64,000 bases of DNA from Labyrinthula sp. Ha (Eukaryota > Sar > Bigyra > Labyrinthulida > Labyrinthulaceae): positions 806,001 through 870,000 of the forward strand of contig JAALGZ010000008.1 in the NCBI GenBank assembly GCA_015227615.1. Reading direction: 5' to 3'. Below the pieces are notes generated by a model. It was not told where the DNA came from, did not search any database, and saw only the letters and a list, made by a program, of their open reading frames with translations. Made by a program: the position numbers and the translations under genes. Below, in pieces: positions 10,297-22,272 of the stretch (its first letter is position 1; each line of letters starts with the position of its first letter).

Positions 10297-13200
10297 TCTC
10301 TTGATAGCTCATTTCTAAGGTATCGATGTTACATATTTATAATCATTACCACTGTAGGGGTTTTGCTCTCGATGAGAACTTGGTTCAATATTAGTAATGC
10401 GAAGACAAGAATGACCTTGTCGATAGTTTTTTCACTACAGCAGATTGATACTAATGGGTAACCACTAGGTTTTCTTATGAAGAAAGGTTGTGATGAATAA
10501 ACAGGATGTTTAGAAGGTGTAGAAAATTAATTTAGAAGACCCGCATTTGCCAGTACTCACAAGACTCATGTAAGACCAAGAACCGGAAAGCAGCGACCAA
10601 AGATAATACCCATAGAATAGTGCTAGACACTGTGCTAAAGAGTTGAAAACCACAGGATATAGATTGAGTTGCATGTCCTGCAATATACTACGTGATGCTG
10701 CATTCGGAAAGATAACTCTTAGAAACCTAAAACATAAGACTAATCTTAACTCGATAAGAACTTCCGCTGTTAAGTCTTGAAACTACACACATCAATCTCA
10801 ACATTATTTAATAATTCATGAATTTTATGTCGAGGAAACTCATTTCATTCGAGTTCTTAGGACATTGGTGACCGAAACAATCCCACATTGCCTTTAAAAG
10901 CTGGTGAAAACCTAGACCTTAGAGATCGAAGCAGAAAGAGACTATAAACTTGCCCTCCCTCAGATGAGAGAATAGCATGAAGTAAACACCAAGTAAGACC
11001 AAACTAACATCATTCAACTTTTAAAATAACTCACTGGCTAAAAACCAGAATTTTTTAAGCCTTGGAATCACTAATAACAATCAGAACATGTTCCCATTTT
11101 CCTCCAGATTTCCCATCTGGATACAGGTTATTTGTATTAATTAGTTCAACCTCGTTCAATCTTATCAATGGGCTCACAAGAATCTTCATATAACACATCT
11201 TCGATATCTTCATTTCGCATCTTTCACAGATTCTGCAATGCAACTACTAGGTTACAGCCAAGAATCATTATTTTATCTTTTTGTAGACAGGTTTTGCCAT
11301 AATACTAGACTAAATAGTTTGTTGAATAACTACCCCTGGAACCACGTTCCTCTTTAGATTCACCCCTGAGGATGGGAGAAACCACTTTGGGGTCATGCAA
11401 TTGGAGTAGCGAACAAACATTTAAAAGTCACAAGTTGGTACTGGGCTATCTCACAAATACAAATTTACTGTTGATCTGGTGCCTTGTTGTTAGTTTGTTT
11501 GTACTTTTTTATTTTCTAATAATTCTTGGCAATATGCTTATTGCAACTAACCAATACTCTACAGGACATTATTATTAGAATTTTTTAAAAAATTTCTTTC
11601 AGTGTTACCTTCATTGTTTGGTCAGAGTATGATTTTCAATTCCATGTTCTACCAGAATCAATTTTTGCACAGTGGATTACAAAAAGTAGAGCTGTACCCC
11701 AGTTTGTTCTTTCTTAGTTATATTTTATTAAATTGTTTTTTCAAACGAAACTATACTCTATAGCTTTATTCTGTTTCTTTCTACGAGGTTACCAACTGTT
11801 TTCCCAATTGCACAGAGTCTATATCTAGAAAATCTGTAGGGAGTAGTCCGCATACAATAATCCATAGACTACATACATATCATCTTGAACCTATTTTGGA
11901 GAAACTTAAGCACATATTCGACATGAGAGTAAACTGTCATTCCTGGCTTAGATTAAGTTGAAGTAAAAATTAAACTAAAGAATCTAACATTTGATTATTC
12001 AAGAAACAAAGATAACTATCACTTAATGCTATGATTCTCCACCTCCGATCTTTCAAGCCTTTCTCCAGTTAGGGGTGAAAATCAGGAGTCTGCGTACAAC
12101 TTCTTAGCCAAATTTTGCTCGGTGACCCGTGTTGAATATTTGCCAGTCTATAGAGAATAAGAAATCTTGTATTAAATATTCCACTTTATTCTACGTCATT
12201 ACTCTGGATGGGTTAAGACCTTGTTTATCTTACCAAAACAACCAAAGATGCGTTGCACGAGGTGTTCCATTGAAACATTCCAGAAAATTGTGGGATTTAC
12301 TGGAATAGCTCCAGGAAGTGGTCAGTAAGAATACTAATTAAATATACAGAAAAAGGTTGCAAATATTGTAATTTATGGCATATTCCTGAGATCAGAATAA
12401 TAATTTTTAATAGAGGTATCTATTTTTTCTAAAATCCAACTTAATAGATATCTCAATCGCATATTCTAGTGTTCAACCTATAGCGAATAGGTATGCGCCT
12501 TTCTATATATTAATACCCTTACCTGCGGAATTTTAGGTGTTTAAATTCTTCGTAAAGCGCATTTTATCCTTGAATTCCATGGTTAGCACTTGCGATGCTA
12601 GTACAACTTTTTACAGATAATTTACCATTATTAAGAGAGCTAACATTGTAGGTGAAAGATTGGATATCTAAGTCTGTTTAAATTGTGGTGCTATTTTGAT
12701 ATCACTTCAACTTAATTTTAGATTTGCAATAATATCTTTCAAACTCAGAAAATATACCTAGACTGTACATGCCCTGACTCTTTTCTAGCTAATGGCTACG
12801 GATATATTATTCATTATTTTTCTTAACTGTATGAAAGCAATTAAAGGATAAATAGCAAGTTAAAAATTTTCCAAGTTTGGTTGTACACTTGTATTCTTCC
12901 CTAAGTAATTTATTATGTTGAAAAAATGTTACCAAAACACCACAGCTAATACAATGAAATTGTCTCACTGGAGTGGAACACGTTCAGAATTCAGTCAGAA
13001 TGAATTTCAGATATAACCAGTAGCGTTAGGGCTTAAGTAAATAATCCATACCGCTAACATTTTGATATAGCTTTACAAACTGTTAACGTTTTACTGCACT
13101 GCAGATTTAACACGACTGTATCTACCAACTGTTCCCTTTGTTATTTAAAAAACACTGAGAAGAATAGAGTCAAGCCTTCTTAAGACCATACTTTACTATG

Positions 13201-16188
13201 GAACTAGGACAACAGACCGTTCGCATGTTTTAGCGTGTCTTGCAAGTTAAAGATTTTGAACAAAAGTTTTTACTTAAAATAAGATTTGTAGCTTCAAGAC
13301 ATACAACTTAGCACAATACTGTATGTCAACTATACAGAAAGTGTGAAACCAAGTTTGAGTAGATCATAATTCGATCCGTCCAGATAGAGAAATCGCCCAC
13401 CTTTTGTGTTCAACTACACTTCTAAGAATGATATTTTGGTAAAATTATTGTTGTATAATTTATTTCATGAAAAAGAAGACGTGGTTTAGCAGAAATTAAT
13501 CGTCAATCAGTCCACAGCCCATGTTTCACCCAGAAACGCTACCACTACTTTTCCAGTACTTTTCAGATTCAGACTAATGAAGCATTGGTTAATATCATCG
13601 CGTGAAAGCACGTTCATGAAGCACAAGGCGAGAACTTTTTTACCTTGTGAGGTTAATATTACCAATTTAATATCTCTGTATTCGGTATAATTTAACGCAG
13701 TACTAGAGACCGGGCTAGCTCAAAATCTTCAATGGGAAGGGTGGATTTATTAAAAAGTAGCAGATAACCCCAGCAAAAATCTCATTTATTTAAACCATAA
13801 TTCTTCATTTACTGTGAGTTTAGATAAATGTCCCGAAATGGTACATCTATTTTGCTTTGTTTCAGAAAACCAAGAATCAAACATCATTTAGTCAATTAAT
13901 AATAGTTTACATTCAACACGCATGAAATAGAATTAATTGCCTAGCTAGAATCTATGAGAATAAAAGGGCTTTTCATACCAATCAGTGGTCAATAACATTT
14001 CATGAACTGCTACAAATATTAGGTAGTTTTGAGGTGTTGATTTATGTTGTTTAGTCAATTCCTCTACTCAAAGATATGATACTAGGAGAAAAACATAGTT
14101 TAGTCTAAACTTCGAAGGGAAAGTCCTCATCATATAAAGGTGACTATGCAGATTTAAGATGTGAATCTAATAAATTTAATCAGCTTAACCATTTTGCCCT
14201 GATTTAAAGTAGATTTATTTTTAAAATCTAATCAGATATAAGTAGCTAGGTCTTCTAAAAGCGAGACCCACTTCAAGAATAAGAGCCCACCAGGTAATTT
14301 AATTAGTTGGCTACAAATAAATCCTTGAAAATCTATATGTGTTGATTATGAAAGTATTTTAAAATTTTCATAAGCAGCTTAAAATAATCACTAGAACGAC
14401 CATTCATTTAGTGTTTAGATCATACCACCATCTTACCAATGAGAAATACTTCATTAAACAAACCCTTTCTTCAACCAAGTAAACTTCCAGGGCTGGGAAT
14501 TCATTATTCTGTTTGGGAAAATCAATGCTGGTAGAGCAATTTGAAATTGGGCATTGTTTTCAACCAGTTGAAGCTCCAGTACCATAAAAGTATGGATGAT
14601 GTAGTACTATCTGAAGAATACACTTTGGTAAAAAAGGAACAAATTGACGGTACTAGAGGCTATATGGTGGTAAACTAACGAAAAACTTTGGGCTTAATAT
14701 AAATATGAATAATTTACCATTCTATAATGAAACAAAGAAGTAAAACGAAAATTTTATTAAGCACTTCCAATTTAATGGAGTAGAAGGATTGTATAGTTAA
14801 AATAGATCCATACACTAGATGTATCTGAAGAAATATTCTTTACTAAGTCTTCTTTATTTTTATAAAGTGAATAATCTATCTAATGTCCAGATATATGTCT
14901 CCTCTCTATTCATCTGCCAACCAAGACGTAAAGTGAGCAAAAACCAATTTGGCCTGTAATTATCACGAGTTTTCTCTAGTCAATTCTATAGATACTTGAG
15001 TTCCATGCTCTGGTTCTTCCTTGTCTGGTATTCATCTTCCCTACGCGGTGGTTGTCGAAATCTAGAAATCACTCCATTTGTAAGATGTATTACGCAAATC
15101 CATATCTCCTAAATTTCCTGAGAGGGTTGTATTGTGTAAGCAACAGAAGAGAAAGTACTGAGATGCACTTGAGATAAAAGTGAATCCTCTTTTATTTTAA
15201 ATTCTAGTTCATGTATTTTCTTTTTTTTTATTTGTTTTAGCTATTTGTTTTCTAATAATTTTTGTTCTCTATTGTTTTGTGTTCTCCAATTCAGAGTAAT
15301 TAACTCGAAATTTTGCAAAGCTGGAATCAGATGTGCCTCAAAATAAATTTCCTTGTTTAACCAATTAATGAACCATATAACATGGTGATACAACATCCAC
15401 CACATATAGCTGCACGGCTAGTGACTCTTTTCAAAATAACTTTTACCAACTATAAAGAGGTATTTTTCAGAATTCATTCATGCTAAGCTCAAATATTTAC
15501 TACCTTAACGCAGAAAACTTTGGTATAGAAATTGGCAGGAGCTAATAGAGTTACTGCCCTGGTGTTGGTATTTTTGACCACTAATTGGCATATTACAGTG
15601 TCGGACTAACATGAATTTTGAATTGAGCCTAAAGAGAAAGGGGTTCTTACTATCGGGGCAATAAAAGTAGAGGCATTTAAGCGCTTTTGAGATAATTGCA
15701 ACATGTTCTGCACAATCAAGGTGATTTATCCCACTGGCCAAGAGCTGCAAAAAAGTAACGACAATTCTTCAAGATAGTATTTATGGTGAGTTTTTTTCAA
15801 TTGAAAGTTTAACGTTTATATATATTTGTAGTCAGGTAGTTTGTTAGAATGACCATTGTTCATAGTGGAGCTATGCATTTGATTCACCGCAGACAACAGT
15901 TCTTGTGCTTATTAGTGATGTAAACTGCAGTACTTCCTTATATGCATTCTTTTAGTAGTCTACCTTCGAACACTAATTTTTACTAACCTGTGAAACATCT
16001 TCGTTTCAAAAAGAAACTGTCACCTGATCTAATATATAAAAAAAAAGAGATGATATGTAGTTTTCCATTCATTTTAAGAGATGGTTCTGTGGAGATCTGC
16101 TGTAATACTTTCCCTTTTCTCTTGAAAGCAAAACCTAGAGCTCATGGAAACACTCTAAATTAACTAATTATGTAGACATGAAAAAATT

Positions 16189-16486
16189 TGCTGTGTGAGT
16201 CTACATTCAGAGCTCATTCAAGTTTTGATGAGTTTTTCATCTGAATGAGTCCCGTTAACACATGAATAAGGAATTGACAGAGGATTGCTGAGGAAATGAT
16301 TAAGGATTTTTGAAGTGTTTTTTTTAGGAATAGAGAATCCTGAAGGATTTCCTAATTGAAAAATTTGAGCTCTATCACTGAGTTTTTGAGAATTCTCAAA
16401 AACCCCGAAAATATGCTTAGAGATAGTTCTTGTTTGATTATCCTCATTTTACCAATGAGGAATTTTCCTCATTTGACACCTCTAGG
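16189..16486. repeat. Degenerate copy of the TGCAGAGTGAG repeat family
   Basis: It begins with TGTGTGAGTCTACATTCAG and ends with CCTCATTTGACACCT, resembling the ends of the clearer copy at 16608-16968. The interior has the same short words (AATGAGGA, CTCAAAAA). The ends are too diverged to place exactly. Confidence 0.35.
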
Positions 16487-16607
16487 TATTATATTTTCCC
16501 TCTACTCCCTGAAAAGATGTGTATCAAACAGTTTTATTCTCTGAGTATAAGAAACTGGATTAAAGTTGTCTTTCAGCGGATTAGTGAAGGAATGAAATCT
16601 AGGTAGG

Positions 16608-16968
16608 GGTGCAGAGTGAGGAAAAATCCTCATTGATAAATTAGGGATCATCACACCGAAAATCACTCAAACTATATTGTTAGAGTTCTCAAAGATATTT
16701 AAAATCAGAGTTGAATTTTAATTTCTTCAATTAGGAAATTATTGAGGGCCCTCAATCTCAGAAAAAATTTATCAAAAATCCTGAGTCAATTGCTCAACAG
16801 TTTCTTCAATCAACTTCTCTATGAACAACTCATTCTTCGCTCAGAACTATAAATTAAGTTCCTTATTTCTCATTGAATGTACTCTCGAGACTGACTAAGA
16901 TTTACTGAGCTATTAGGAAAATTTTTCACAAGCCTAAACTAGTTCTCAATGAGAACTCACTCTGCACC
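16608..16968. mobile_element. Short non-autonomous inverted-repeat element (MITE-like)
   Basis: A 361-bp unit whose ends are exact inverted repeats: GGTGCAGAGTGAG at 16608-16620 and CTCACTCTGCACC at 16956-16968. TA dinucleotides lie within a few bases outside both ends, as expected after Tc1/mariner-type insertion. There is no coding capacity. Related but more decayed sequence lies at 47050-47275 and 50804-51087, both preceding or following genes by a few hundred bp or more. No transposase source is visible in the window. Confidence 0.55.
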
Positions 16969-17396
16969 TTAAATTTCCAGATAGGTATCTGTGACCAACC
17001 CTAGAGCCAAAATCTCTAGTATTGGTCAGTATAAGAAGCTAAGTGTGAAGTTTTGGTATTTGAGCCTTCTTTTTCATCATTCACTCTCAGGGTTCAACCT
17101 TAGAGTCGTGTATATGGGCCGCTGCCATTAAGATTTACTTGAAAACTTGTCTAAAAAAACAAAACAAGTAAATACATTCTACATGCTGCTCTCAAGAACC
17201 TTAACAAAACTACCAGAACTCTTATTTAAGTTTTTATTCCTTTTCTTTGGTTTATATAATACTTGGAGTGTCCAATAAGGCTTAAACCATAAAATATGGT
17301 TACAGAACACAACAACCAATCATTATCAAACTCTATTTTCATTGGTTAGATATCATGCCGCGAATCTTGAAATCCCGACTCAAAGATAATACGCTG

Positions 17397-17404
17397 GGCT
17401 AGCC
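17397..17404 (+). promoter_or_regulatory. GGCTAGCC box before the opine dehydrogenase
   Basis: Palindromic octamer 49 nt upstream of the opine dehydrogenase ATG. The only other copies I found (28120-28127 and 28181-28188) lie 12 and 24 nt before two other start codons. A promoter or operator role is inferred from position. Confidence 0.45.
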
Positions 17405-17453
17405 GTTTACAAATCACAATTAACAGAAATAGAAATCGGAATATAGAAAAAGA

Positions 17454-18710
17454 ATGTTCATCACAATAATCGGCGGCGGAAACTCTACCCCTATTTTTGC
17501 AACGCAATGCAAGCTAGCAGGACATACTGTTGCCATTCTTACGCGCCGACCAAGTGATTGGGCTGTGGACAACGTAGTTGGCTTTAGAAATGAAGATCAG
17601 AGTTACTTGGGTGGGCAGGAAAAATTTAATGCAAAGATTGACTTGATTACCTCGAAATATGAGGATTGCATTCCGCAAAGTGATTTGATATTCATTTCTG
17701 GTGTTCCAATTCACTATAACGAGGAGATTTTGCTGAAGATGAAACCTTTCTTCAAAAGCAACAGAGCATCCCCAGTATACATTGGATCTATTTGTTCATA
17801 TGGAGGGTTCAATTGGATTACCACCAAAGTATTAGGAAAAGGAAACTATTTTGTTTTTGGTACACAGCAAATTCCTTGGACTTGTGGAACCATCAAGTAC
17901 GGCCATGAAGCAGTTGTTTTTGGACAGAAGGCGAATCTGCGCATTTGTACTGAGGTTGTAGGATCTTCGTCAAATAAAATGAAATACCAGGAGAAAACTC
18001 TTTTGTCAGCTTTAAAGGATATTTTGCAAATGGAGAATATATTCAAGACAAGTTTTATAGTGGGAACCCTTTGGCCGAACAATCCTTCAGTACATCCTCC
18101 AATTTTATATGGATTATTCAAGGATTGGGATAAGAATAATAAAAAGGCTAAGTTTTTGTTTGGAACAGATGAAGCACCAGAGTATATCTATAAAGACCTT
18201 ACCAAGCAAAGTGCGGACAACATTGAAACACTAAATTTAGAAGTTAGAAGAATAATAGAAAAGATTCCTAGTGATATCCTTCTTGATGATGTTGAAGGAT
18301 GTGATTATATGAACAGTTTGGTATATGCATATGGTTCCGAGGGAGTTAAAGATCAGAGCACAGTTCAAAATGCTATTCGCACAACAACGGCGTATTTGAA
18401 ACACAAGAATCCATACATATTTCTCGATGAAGAAACTGAAGGGAGAAAGTGGGTAATTCCAAATGTAAAGCACAAGTTCTTCACTACGGATGTTTCATAC
18501 GGTCTATGTACGTATAAGGACATTGCTTTGATGAGTGGGATTGAGGTGGAAACGCCGTTGATAGATGAAATAATTTATTGGAATCAGAAATTGATAGATA
18601 AAGAGTACATGGTCGATGGCCAATTAATTGGAAAAGATATCGGGGAATGCATCTTACCGAGCCAATTTGGTTTAACCAAAGAATCATTAGGCCAAGGTCT
18701 TAGAGGATAG
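17454..18710 (+). CDS. Opine (octopine/nopaline-type) dehydrogenase
   Basis: 418 aa, intronless, typical length for the family. The N-terminus FITIIGGGNSTPIFA is the family's Rossmann dinucleotide-binding loop. NPSVHPP (residues 210-216) contains the histidine (His214) that is catalytic in characterised octopine dehydrogenases. The C-terminal half is the helical substrate domain. Such enzymes reductively condense an amino acid with a 2-oxo acid using NAD(P)H; in marine invertebrates they re-oxidise NADH when oxygen is low. The amino acid used here cannot be told. It is probably cytosolic, since no targeting sequence is visible. It converges on a small membrane-protein gene 74 bp away. Confidence 0.85.
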   Translation: MFITIIGGGNSTPIFATQCKLAGHTVAILTRRPSDWAVDNVVGFRNEDQSYLGGQEKFNAKIDLITSKYEDCIPQSDLIFISGVPIHYNEEILLKMKPFFKSNRASPVYIGSICSYGGFNWITTKVLGKGNYFVFGTQQIPWTCGTIKYGHEAVVFGQKANLRICTEVVGSSSNKMKYQEKTLLSALKDILQMENIFKTSFIVGTLWPNNPSVHPPILYGLFKDWDKNNKKAKFLFGTDEAPEYIYKDLTKQSADNIETLNLEVRRIIEKIPSDILLDDVEGCDYMNSLVYAYGSEGVKDQSTVQNAIRTTTAYLKHKNPYIFLDEETEGRKWVIPNVKHKFFTTDVSYGLCTYKDIALMSGIEVETPLIDEIIYWNQKLIDKEYMVDGQLIGKDIGECILPSQFGLTKESLGQGLRG

Positions 18711-18784
18711 AAAACGTGTCGTAAAGATAGGAATTTGGGAATTAGTAAAAGAATAACATGTTGAAGGATAGGCTCTATCACGCT

Positions 18785-19273
18785 TCAAGTGCACCTATAG
18801 AGCAGCTGACCTACTCTAAAAAAACCATAAATAGCAGCAAGAAACAACGCAGCAACAGCTTTATTAATATTGCTTCCAGTAGTCGTCAATCCCCTCTTTC
18901 CTGTCCAAGCTCCTATAATGCTCGCAAAGGAGTTTCCGTAGACTAAGAGTTTGACGGCAAAGGTGAAAGAACGAAGTTCCTTTTCTGTGAGTTTAGCTTC
19001 AGCTATCCCGAGGTTTCCAGAAATACATAGAGATAGCATTGAGTTCAATAGTGCTTCTAGGTGCGCCATCCTCCAAGAACGCTCTGTGCCTGGGATTTGT
19101 TTTGCCAACCTCAAGTCTGAAACTGAAGGTTGTTCTTTGCCCCATTTGGCACCATGTTCTCTCAAAACTGCAAAAGTATAGGGAATTCCACTTAATCCCG
19201 CCAAAAAGAGTCCGTGGAGGGAAGTCTTCAGAACACTTCTCTTCGCTTTGTATATTTGCTCTTTCGTACTCAT
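18785..19273 (-). CDS. Four-helix membrane protein, hydroxylaminobenzene-mutase/styrene-oxide-isomerase-like
   Basis: 162 aa from the ATG at 19273 (MSTKEQIYKAKR); the frame stays open a little upstream but without another ATG. Four hydrophobic segments are visible at about 17-36, 70-92, 103-122 and 134-156. The sequence RMAHLEALLNSML between helices 1 and 2 resembles the R-x-AH-xE-x-x-LN signature of small bacterial four-helix isomerases (HabA and styrene-oxide isomerase). Those enzymes use a paired haem or rearrange small aromatic substrates, but activity here is only inferred. An inverted repeat (AATGCACC, 5-nt loop, GGTGCATT) lies 38-59 bp upstream. The stop is UGA. The neighbour is the convergent opine dehydrogenase; no functional link is evident. 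Confidence 0.5.
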   Translation of the reverse strand: MSTKEQIYKAKRSVLKTSLHGLFLAGLSGIPYTFAVLREHGAKWGKEQPSVSDLRLAKQIPGTERSWRMAHLEALLNSMLSLCISGNLGIAEAKLTEKELRSFTFAVKLLVYGNSFASIIGAWTGKRGLTTTGSNINKAVAALFLAAIYGFFRVGQLLYRCT

Positions 19274-19311
19274 TCCTCTCGTTTGTATCTTGTAAGAAAA
19301 GGTAGGTAATA

Positions 19312-19332
19312 AATGCACCTCGACGGTGCATT
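19312..19332. promoter_or_regulatory. Inverted repeat in the promoter of the four-helix protein gene
   Basis: AATGCACC and GGTGCATT are perfect inverted arms around TCGAC. The right arm overlaps a GCATTACC box on the + strand (19328-19335), facing away from the small membrane-protein gene. Could be a protein-binding site or the start of a rightward transcript into the GC-richer patch at 19360-19560. Confidence 0.35.
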
Positions 19333-22005
19333 ACCATATAGTAGTCTTTTTGAATTCAAATTTCTTCCCTCATCTCGGGACGAGCTTAGGCTATCGAGAC
19401 AATAATCTTTCGCAAGGAATCTCGTAAGCAAACAATCCCTGTCAAGGAATGTGGGTTCAAAGCGGGAGGCAGGAAGTGTTTCGGGAAAGCCTCAACCCTT
19501 GGGGGAAAACGAGGCTCGAATTATATTCCAGGACTAAACAGTCACTACTTCAGTCTGTCCAAGGTAATACAAGAAAACGACGAGTGTAAGATAATGGAAA
19601 AGTAGTATGCTTTAGCGGCTTGGAAGCTGCAACTTACGGCTTCATTGCAAGTCTAGTTTAGTTAAATTTTATGAAGCCCTGTCTTGCGAACACTAGTTGG
19701 TCTGAGTGTCCATGAGTTCATAATTCGGTACCACATCCGGTGTTGGCAGTCTTCTTCGACTTTTTTGTGGCTTCTTGCATATGTTTTCTTTGAAAAAGTG
19801 TTGATGTTGCAGAAAAGTTGCACCTTGCATAAAATATTGTTTCTTTATAGAATTATGAAAGAGATGGATTATAAACTTAGAATTAAGAAAGTCTAGAAAC
19901 TATGTATTCTACTTTAGATGAGAATAAATAAAACAAAATCACTCTAATAGCCAATAGGGTGATCTAGTGAGATTCATTTCTCGTAGAGTTGCTAAAACCT
20001 ATTAATACATAGGTCAGTTCCCACCGTAAGGTACATAGCTACAAGCCAAGGTTGAAACCGCTTGGAGAGTTTGGAAAAGATTACGAATGGTAAAAAACTC
20101 AGCATATTGTAATTTAATCAAAGAATACCTATTGATTGCTTTTTTCAGAAAAACTGTTTTCCTTGTCATCTATTAAAGGAATAAGGACCGCCTCATCAAT
20201 ACACAATATAGCCCTTCTTGCCAGATAGAAGCTGAGGTTAGTTTGAAACCCACTTAAGAAACAATCTACAGTAAGTTCTTAAAGTGAAACTTACTTGAAA
20301 GCAAAAAGTAACAGGAAATCAGCATAACAAAACTTCACTTTTCGTATTCCCGTTGTTGCGACCCTACTCCACAAAAATCTCAAATTTGCTACTTGGGCTA
20401 ACGTGTCCTGAATCGAGGTTAGCTAAGACAAAAGATTTACCCAACAAGATGTTTTCAGAAACTTAATAGGTATTAAGATATACATTTGTAATGAATATAA
20501 ACATAAGCAACTGAGATTTTCCCTACTTTTGTGCTCGATAAGAAATTTAAAAGCAACATATTAGTCGCAAACCTGTCAGTTAAAGAAAGCAAAAAATAAA
20601 ATGATCCGAAGTTACATCTATATTCCTGCTTAAATGTTCATCATCTTCTCAGATAGGGCTACATGTTTTCTTTGTGCCAAGATCATTATATCCTAATTTG
20701 TTCAAGAAACGAGGAGGAAGGGAATATATATAAGTAGTGATTCTAAATTCTTCTGAACAAGCTCACAGAGCTATAGTTAGTACTTCTTTAATCAAAGTTT
20801 TACATATATATTTCCCTAGTATAGTGTTTTGCTCCTGCAAGGTGTGTTAATATCTAGCTTTATAGTAACTTAAGCTCTACCGAAACAAAAGCACAGTAAG
20901 ACACAACAATTGAAAATGCCGCATAGGCGCAAATGACCTGATCTGAGTGATGTTCTCAAATGGTGCCCATTAAATATATACGTGAGGCATTAGTATGTAC
21001 TAGTACTGATTAGAAATACTAAGTTTGCACAGATAAAAGCATATACTAAAGGATTTGCTATTGAATTAGAGCTTAGAAAGGAATTAATTACTGATACTAA
21101 CTCCTCCAATGAAGGAGCTACTCAGAGGTTGGAATCCAGCTCGGAATTACAAGAATAGCATAACGGACCCACAGCACTCTCGTGCATCGTGTGGGACTTG
21201 AGTCTATCTAATCAAGCAACTAGTACATTTTACTGCTTCTCCTATCTCCTGGAACTTAGCTCAAGATGAGTAGGATACTTTACTTAATTAAGTCTCATTC
21301 ATATAGCTGATGCAGGCTACTTAGTTTCGATATTATATCTTCAACTGTGATATTGACTTGTCTTGGCTATATAAAAGGCACCTGTAATCAGCTAAGTATC
21401 TTACTGTTTTCTATAGCTATTGTTGGTTTTTACTTGCTTAACCTAGTTACTCTCAGTACCATTTTGACTACCTTACCAATACTTTTTACTGACCTTAATT
21501 TAGTTAGTTTGGTCTGAAATGGTTTAATCTTAGCGAATGCAGAGCTCACGGTATATTAGTCGATTATAGGAAACTCTGGTTGTTATTGAATAGCGCAATA
21601 TTGTTTTTTTATTTCTGAATACAACTTTGGGCCAGTTTATTGCCGAACTATCAATTTATACTATGCATATGTCAAGTATCATGTATCCACTGGGACTCAA
21701 GTAGCCTCTCATATCCACTATGTTGAAAGTCTTAGCTACCCATACCTCAAAGGAACAACAGGCCAGAGCTTACAGCCTTGCATATTAAGTATACATGGCC
21801 TGGAATAGCATTGAGGCAGCAGCTGCATCACTAGCATAGCTTCACACCTTCATAGCTTTGCAGGAAAACGGCAAAGTTGCGTAGTTATTTCTGATCATGT
21901 GAAAGAATCACTCGTAGTCCTCTATGGAGCTATTGAGTAGAGTATAATAAGGAAACGGATAACTAGAGCTACGGTTTGAGCATATATAGTCTTATCAAGA
22001 AAGCC
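19333..22005. other. Intergenic region with a GC-richer, hairpin-prone patch
   Basis: No gene seen. The first 200-250 bp (about 19360-19560) are distinctly richer in G and C than the rest and include GCCTC...GAGGC and related small inverted pairs. I tested it by eye against RNase P RNA, SRP RNA, U-snRNA and tRNA hallmarks and none fits. The remainder, to 22.0 kb, is AT-rich and featureless. Confidence 0.4.
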
Positions 22006-22272
22006 TCAGAGCTTTGTGAATATATTTTCTTCGTTTTCGTATGGATGGAATCCTTGAAAATTTTCAACTATTTTGCCAAAGGGGTCATGTGGCTCTGTGG
22101 CAAGCAGGTCAGGTTTCATATTACTTTTCATTGCCATTCTGTCTTTTAAACTACGAAAAGTCATATCAACATTATCCCCCCCCCGCAAATCAACTCTTAT
22201 CTGCTCTGATGGAACCAAAATTACGTTTTGATTTAGTGCTTTCTGTGAACGCTTATTCTGTTTCAGGATCAT
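22006..22272 (-). CDS. Possible small protein, unknown
   Basis: 88 codons from the ATG at 22272, ending in UGA. The composition looks more protein-like than other short frames in the deserts: polar and charged, with IRVDLRGGDNVDMTFRSLKD and a C-terminal NFQGFHPYENEENIF. No domain is recognised. Sequence just upstream stays open and contains possible 3' splice sites, so it may be the last exon of a gene with tiny introns. It stands alone in an AT-rich region. It could equally be a chance frame. Confidence 0.35.
   Translation of the reverse strand: MILKQNKRSQKALNQNVILVPSEQIRVDLRGGDNVDMTFRSLKDRMAMKSNMKPDLLATEPHDPFGKIVENFQGFHPYENEENIFTKL

Larger units (their letters stand above)
8762..17453. other. 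8.7-kb gene desert
   Basis: No convincing gene. The few open frames of 60-80 codons are of random composition and have no recognisable domain. It contains a 20-bp perfect AT-rich palindrome at 10277-10296 and, near its end, one clear and one degenerate copy of a short inverted-repeat element (about 16189-16486 and 16608-16968). I found no tRNA, rRNA or snRNA signature. Confidence 0.55.
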
